Assembly: GCA_002633025.1 (NCBI GenBank)
Contig: NMRB01000014.1
Coordinates: 956,702 to 1,020,701, forward strand
From: Notospermus geniculatus
Taxonomy: Eukaryota; Nemertea; Pilidiophora; Heteronemertea; Lineidae
DNA length: 64,000 nt
Direction: 5' to 3'
Shown: piece by piece, positions 58,301-64,000 of the stretch
How the letters are laid out: each line of letters opens with the position of its first letter
Numbering within the stretch: position 1 is the stretch's first letter
The notes under the pieces: generated by a model
What the model saw: the letters and a program-made list of their open reading frames with translations, nothing else
Databases searched by the model: none
What the model was told of the DNA's origin: nothing
Made by a program: the position numbers and the translations under genes

Positions 58301-59395
58301 TCTAATGTATAGCTTATATGAAGTACATTTAGACTTCCAAGAAAAGCCCCAATACTAGGCCTACCTGATTTTTGGGTTAAGGACTTAAGAGAAATCATGA
58401 ATTCCTGTCCAAAAATGTTAACTAGGCCTAAAGGGTCAAGTGTGGTATAGCGGGCCAACCAGTGGGGAGTCAAGTGACACATCTGCATACATTGCTGCTT
58501 ATTCCGTGTACACGCTCAGTGCACTTCCCACGGCTTGGCCCGCTATACCACACCCCTCCTGGTCCTGGGTTTGATTGATGATGGGGTATAGGCTAGCTGG
58601 CATTTTTATTTTAGCAGCTCCATGATGAGCTCAGCACAGCAAGCAAGCACGCCTACCCATACTTCTTCATACAAAATTATGAAGACTGAAATCTCATGAT
58701 TGACATTCATGTTTATTATTTTGTAGTCGGCCTCTGTACCAGTCTACACCATCACGCTAGGCCGTGAAATCACGCTACAGCGTGAAAACCTTCTGTGGAA
58801 ACCAAATTTTTACACACAGAATTGTGTACAAATTCAGCATTGAAAAAAAAATTAAAATTCTTCCTTAATATATCGATAACTGTTATGTGTGTTCAACATG
58901 AATATGGCCGATTTTTTTCAATTAAAAGTTTTTTAAAGAAGTTAAAAGTTTTTGAAAATTGGGCCCTACATTTTGTACAGGCGAATGTACAGTCACGCAT
59001 TACCTAGTTTGGTTCCCGAACCCACCGCTAGGGCTATGAATCAAATAAACTTCTCCGCTTCTCGATGGTTGCGTTCCCGGCCGAAAACATTAGGCTTTTC
59101 CTTTGAACACGTTGAATTCGCTTTGTGACATTTGCCAACCACGTGCCTATGTTTACATAGTGATTCTAAAAATAGTAACGCCATATAAGGAAATGCTCGG
59201 AAGCCAATACCGAACCCTCATAGCCCTAGCGGTGGGTTCGGGAACCAAACTAACGCATTACCGTGATGGTGTAGACCGTGTACTACTACTACTAGTGTAA
59301 CATGTGTAACGTGTAAGTGTTTTGCACCCCCCGGCCATCATCATGCTTACCCCTTGAGAATATGAGGCACCAACGTCAGTGATATCGCCTGCCAT
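52387..59395 (-). CDS. TMEM104: transmembrane protein 104, 496 aa
   Basis: Ten coding exons: 59351-59395, 57727-57848, 57510-57594, 56919-56985, 55908-55966, 55654-55684, 54683-54782, 54020-54137, 53401-53494 and 52387-53156. The frame is continuous for 497 codons and the length equals what I recall for the human protein. TMEM104 is a multi-pass protein related to amino acid/auxin permease-type transporters (SLC32/36/38 relatives); its substrate is not established. Family signatures: FNLIVGTGALTMPNAF at helix 1, TFVIETMAAANA, VGVNLFYICLAIYLYGDLAI, NVQKTKYLQ, YSFMCHHSLPSLVTP, TLSTNFPIIGVTLRNN and NKHASPFRHIAW. Exon 55654-55684 is only 31 bp. The first 15 residues end at SQG before an AG-GTGTG junction. 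A 60-bp tandem duplication copies the acceptor of exon 53401-53494. It is divergent from NAT9. Confidence 0.95.
53455..53574. repeat. 60-bp tandem duplication over a TMEM104 splice acceptor
   Basis: The block with ATCCCAGAAACAGTGTAAAA and GCAACCTGAATACAAGATG is present at 53467-53519 and again 60 bases further right. It includes the first coding bases of exon 53401-53494 and its CAG acceptor. The exon-proximal copy is the one that joins in frame to the previous exon. Confidence 0.85.
54913..55037. mobile_element. 125-bp short element, CAGGSGCGGATCCAG ends
   Basis: Left end CAGGCGCGGATCCAGAGGGG; right end reverse complement CAGGGGCGGATCCAGGATTT. CACAG is directly repeated at both borders. It has the same end sequences as the 521-bp element at 62690. 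Intronic in TMEM104. Confidence 0.82.
55499..55590. repeat. hairpin, 20-bp inner stem with outer stem
   Basis: Inner arms AAAACACACCCCAAGCTCAC and complement (55535-55578, one mismatch, TCTT loop). Outer arms AACACGTATCTAA and TTAGATACGTGTT. Intronic in TMEM104. Confidence 0.75.
56122..56194. repeat. perfect 34-bp-stem hairpin
   Basis: AATGATAATAAGCAAGAAGT and the next 14 bases pair without mismatch with 56161-56194 around the loop TTGTG. GCTGGGCAATSA also flanks both sides. Intronic in TMEM104. Confidence 0.88.
56564..56602. repeat. perfect 39-bp odd palindrome
   Basis: ACTCACAGATACCGTAGTT, a central G, then the exact complement. Intronic in TMEM104. Confidence 0.88.
57926..58058. mobile_element. 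hAT-like MITE, copy 2
   Basis: Near copy of 23439-23576. CTGGTTA stands directly against both ends (57919-57925 and 58059-58065), a 7-bp visible part of a target duplication. In TMEM104 intron 1. Confidence 0.85.
58433..58560. mobile_element. foldback element, GTGTGGTATAGCGGGCCAA arms
   Basis: GTGTGGTATAGCGGGCCAA at 58440 is inverse to TTGGCCCGCTATACCACAC at about 58535-58553. Loop of about 75 bases. TMEM104 intron 1. Confidence 0.75.
58742..59276. mobile_element. outer foldback element interrupted by a nested MITE
   Basis: GTCTACACCATCACG at 58742 and its complement at 59262-59276 mark the ends. The element is split near its right end by 59005-59252. TMEM104 intron 1, close to the shared promoter. 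Confidence 0.7.
59005..59252. mobile_element. 248-bp Mutator-like MITE with 10-bp target duplication
   Basis: Terminal repeats TAGTTTGGTTCCCGAACCCA and onward through CCGCTAGGGCTATGA. ACGCATTACC directly flanks both ends (58995-59004 and 59253-59262). Duplications of 9-11 bp are typical of Mutator-like elements. The position about 100 bases from the TMEM104 first coding exon is close to the promoter. Confidence 0.85.
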
Positions 59396-59762
59396 AGTTT
59401 CAAGTCATGAAGACAATACTAAAGATGAAGTGACACTGGCTGTGGAACAAGTAGGAAAGGAGGATTAAACAGGGAAATGTCACACTTTGGACATGTTGGA
59501 AGACCCTTATATCACTAACAATAATTAGCTCCTTCACACCTGTTGCATTCATTGAACCTCCTTTAAACTTTCTTCAAAACCTATTTTTTAGGAACTATGA
59601 TCAACATACATCTTAATCATCTCATTATCTATTCTATAGGTTGCAATTTGTCTCAGAACTGTTCGTAAATATTTATTGTTATAAGCGATACCCGGAAGTG
59701 AATAACACATCTCCACATTGATGAAATTTGAAGAATAAAATACGCATTCACAGCCAAATGAG
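59396..59762. promoter_or_regulatory. bidirectional TMEM104/NAT9 promoter region
   Basis: The 367 bases between the two divergent start codons must contain both transcription starts. No TATA box or CpG-rich block is obvious. From memory, the two human genes are also adjacent and divergent on 17q25. Confidence 0.6.
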
Positions 59763-61403
<1,641 letters not shown>

Positions 61404-62197
61404 ATCTAATAACTGAACCTTACAAAAAACTACATTACGCTGCAACCTATCTTTGATTTAATGTTGGGTACAGGTCTATGTACATCTGCCTGTCATTTCT
61501 ACTGGGAAATATTCTCAAGTAGCAATGCAGGCCTCTCTGATATTATAAGGTACTTTATATCTCCTAAAGTTGCAGGTGAACATGGTATTTATTCCCTTAC
61601 CACAGACTTCAAGATTTCAAACACTCAGGCTGGCACATAATGCAACTACAGTGTACAACATAAAACTTGAAAACCTTTTCAAATACAGTGGAACATGCCT
61701 TTCCAATTTTCACATTGGCAAGGGATTGAAATGGTCAGCCAGGATTGTTACGTTGTTTCACAGTTTCTTTGGGTCTGTTGAACTTCATCATGTCGCACGA
61801 AGCATTAAACGACTGGCGGCGCCAACACTCAATGATAAATAAGTCCTCAGTATGATGATATCCGTCTTAAAAGTCACCACTGAGGGCAGTCCATTTCATC
61901 AGGTGAAGAAATTTACACAAACTTGGGAAAATGAACAGAGGTTGGCACATCTGCACACAAGCTTTGCTGCATATGAACCATGCTGAAGCAGACTGCTCGG
62001 CAGAAATTGTCCCTTTTTGTTAAGATTATGTTCCAAATCAGGCAGAGGCCATGCAATTATCTGACAAGCTCTGACTTGAGGGTTGATGTTACAATGTTCA
62101 CTTTTTGAGTACGGCACCCTTCCCTGATAGCAGCAGCGTGTGGTAGTTTTCCCAAAGCTTAAGATGACTGTTGTCCGAGGTGAAGTTGTACAGTGTC
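61404..62197. other. convergent 3-prime flanks; no firm gene
   Basis: Plus-strand frame 61570-61842 and minus-strand frame 61899-62384 show no recognised domains. This region probably holds the NAT9 3-prime UTR and, on the minus strand, that of the gene suggested at 62198-62265. Confidence 0.4.
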
Positions 62198-62265
62198 TCA
62201 CTTGATCTTCAACGCCGAAAAGCCGTGGAGAGAATTTGTCCTCTTCTTTACCATGTTCACCGCAG
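62198..62265 (-). CDS. possible terminal exon of an unrecognised gene
   Basis: A strong acceptor (long pyrimidine tract, TTTCTTTTCTTTCCAG) is followed in one frame by AVNMVKKRTNSLHGFSALKI, one more K and a TGA stop. The peptide looks coding (basic, SLHGFSAL motif), but I cannot name the protein, and no upstream exons were identified up to 64000. The acceptor and the short frame are the only support. Confidence 0.3.
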
Positions 62266-62512
62266 CTGGAAAGAAAAGAAAGGCAGAGAATGAGTTCAAA
62301 GTATTTTAGTGTCTGCCACTGACGGGAACTCTCACTAACTGCACTCATAATCGGGCATGAAACTCTGCAAGGGATTGACTTCAACTCAGTATCATCACAT
62401 CTGCAAGTTCATGTGCATCATAGCACAGTGACACCCGCCAAGAGCTTGCCTAAACATTGGCTTACCTTTACAATTTGATTATGACCAGCGAGCAATATAC
62501 TGGTGTATTGCA

Positions 62513-63360
62513 GGGGCCTGCTTCATAAAGTGACTTTAAAGGCCCTCTAGAGGCAGGGTTTTAGTGCATATTGATATGATTACTAACACAGAATTGGTGG
62601 CGTGAGGAACCAACTTGGGCATCATTTTTGAAGCAAAATTTCATCACTGTCAACATTTGATCCACGAGTTCATGTGTTCACTAGTGCCACAGGGGCGGAT
62701 ACAGAGGGGGTGTTCTGGGGGTTGGAACCCCCCCGTCGGCGACCAAAGATAACATTTTTTTCTCTAAACATATCTCGCTTGTGGCGTAGCGCCTGCCCGT
62801 GTCTTCGATGTAATCATGGTGATACAGTCGTTGCATCGATGATTCGACGAAATTCTCTTCCCCTGCTTGGGAAAACTGTCGCCTGACTACTAGTATTATA
62901 AGGGTAGGCCTACTGCAGTGCATTGTGTATGCTTACACTAGTTTGAAATGTCTAAGAGGCGTGGCATCGGGCTGGCTGGTAAGAACAGGATGATCACACT
63001 GTTCAAAAAAATTCTTTGTATAAGACTTTCTCAACCTCAGATGCCAGAAAATCGTGTCTCGGAGCTTCTAATTTTCAAAATTTTCCTGGGGGAGGTCCCC
63101 CAGACCCCCGCCAATTCGGCGCTGACGAGGCACGCGGCGCAGGCACAAGCGAGTCCTGGTCCCTCTACCTTCAGAACCCACCCCTCGAGAAAATCCTGGA
63201 TCCGCCCCTGTGCCACCTGTTGTATAGTTGCAGTACTGTTAGTAGCCCAATAGCGAGCTGCCTCTAGGGTCCCTTTAAGCTAATAGTACCATTAACTTCA
63301 ATACATTTCCATTTCGTTAAAGGTACCATTAGCTTGAAGTCACTTTTCGAAACAGGCCCC
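62513..63360. mobile_element. outer foldback element hosting a nested insertion
   Basis: GGGGCCTGCTTCATAAAGTG at 62513 is inverse to CACTTTTCGAAACAGGCCCC at 63341-63360. Inner inverse pairs include GCCTCTAG and GCTAATRGTACC. The 521-bp element 62690-63210 is inserted in it. Confidence 0.75.
62690..63210. mobile_element. 521-bp element, CAGGGGCGGATMCAG ends, nested
   Basis: Ends CAGGGGCGGATACAGAGGGG and (reverse complement) CAGGGGCGGATCCAGGATTT. TGCCA directly repeated at both borders. It shares ends with the 125-bp element at 54913. The interior contains CTGGGGGAGGTCCCCCAGAC, a short palindrome. No transposase frame seen. Confidence 0.8.
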
Positions 63361-64000
63361 AGGAATGTAACAGACTAATGGAATGGAAGCATCTATGATG
63401 GAAGTTCAAAGTTGGCAGATTCCAAAGCATCCCTACATCCACCAACAGAGTTTTGCGAAGGACTTTTTACATGAAAGGAAGGCTGGAGAGTGATATCAAG
63501 CCTGCAGGGCCAAGGTGGTTGAGAATCACCACAGATTCAGAGTATCAGTGACTACAGTCTCACAGCAGTGTCACATCATTCTCAGTCATTTTCCGTTCTC
63601 ATGGGCGTCATGGCAGAGTTGATGTCCTCAGTGGTACTGAGGTTAAATAAAGAGCAACGGCATATTCAGAACACCACTGGGTGTCGCAACATAGCAGCGT
63701 GTCAGTAAATGCAGAGTGTGGCATACCACAAGTCATGAGGAAAGGCACTGGACAATGCAACAATTCATGTAAACAGCATGACTAGGAGGGTATCCTGCAA
63801 CAAATGCTGAGCCTCTCACATTATTCAAAATGCTGAAACAGGCATTCAACTAGACTTCATTACAATCTGTTCATTCACCATGGGAGGGGACTGACATTCA
63901 TTCTTTGACGGCCACGATTGTGGTAGTGTTAATTCGAAATAATTTCTTTTTTTCCATGCAAATGTCAGACACCATGCAATTATGAAAAGAGATGCCTTCA
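63361..64000. other. no recognisable gene
   Basis: No supported exon, RNA gene or repeat was seen in this stretch. Confidence 0.45.

Noticed and set aside
61899-62384. 161-codon minus-strand frame
   Set aside because: It runs through a strong splice acceptor at 62266 and uses a different frame from the plausible exon there; its composition does not look coding.

Overview
The window is a eukaryotic (animal) draft-scaffold segment. It carries intron-rich, vertebrate-like housekeeping genes with GT-AG introns, dense short inverted-repeat transposons, and several assembly joins: single N at 4861, 12053, 16542, 25229, 37983 and 60961, plus a 526-base gap at 29216-29741. Gene content, gene density, AT-rich introns and very frequent TAGGCCTA and TACCGGTA words fit a marine invertebrate deuterostome, probably an echinoderm. 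The exact organism is an inference and is not settled by the sequence.

Nine gene loci could be rebuilt exon by exon on the basis of protein similarity and reading-frame continuity. From left to right they are: an ankyrin-repeat/SOCS-box protein (minus, 7456-13621, 10 coding exons); PIGX (plus, 14447-16142, 5 exons); exportin-6 XPO6 (minus, 18965-27987, 23 exons, start codon alone in its exon); TMEM186 (plus, single exon, 30971-31717); a C7orf50/WKF-domain protein (minus, 32446-33670); GPANK1 (minus, 34370-35428); two near-identical FAM241B copies (plus, 37597-38467 and 40217-40889, the second with a changed C-terminal frame); an LRMDA-like leucine-rich-repeat protein (minus, 43813-49615); and TMEM104 (minus, 52387-59395) divergently paired with NAT9 (plus, 59763-61403). 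A possible terminal exon of an unrecognised minus-strand gene lies at 62198-62265. Several genes form head-to-head pairs (SOCS-box/PIGX, XPO6/TMEM186, GPANK1/FAM241B, TMEM104/NAT9).

The genes do not form a pathway. They serve GPI-anchor synthesis (PIGX), nuclear export of actin (XPO6), mitochondrial complex I assembly (TMEM186), ubiquitin-ligase targeting (SOCS-box protein), N-acetylation (NAT9), a putative amino-acid-transporter-like membrane protein (TMEM104) and less known roles.

The non-coding space is dominated by miniature inverted-repeat elements. They include 178-bp TA-flanked pogo-like elements (five copies), hAT-like elements, a TTAA-flanked piggyBac-like element, a Mutator-like element with a 10-bp target duplication nested in another foldback, and a tRNA-derived SINE inserted into another SINE. 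The most striking structures are a foldback with arms of about 240 bp inside an LRMDA intron, a 470-bp insertion present in one of two duplicated contig ends with an 8-bp target duplication, and an inverted satellite array abutting the large gap. At least three direct duplications (11.4/12.1 kb, 24.7/25.2 kb, 27.6/29.7 kb) look like unmerged haplotypes.
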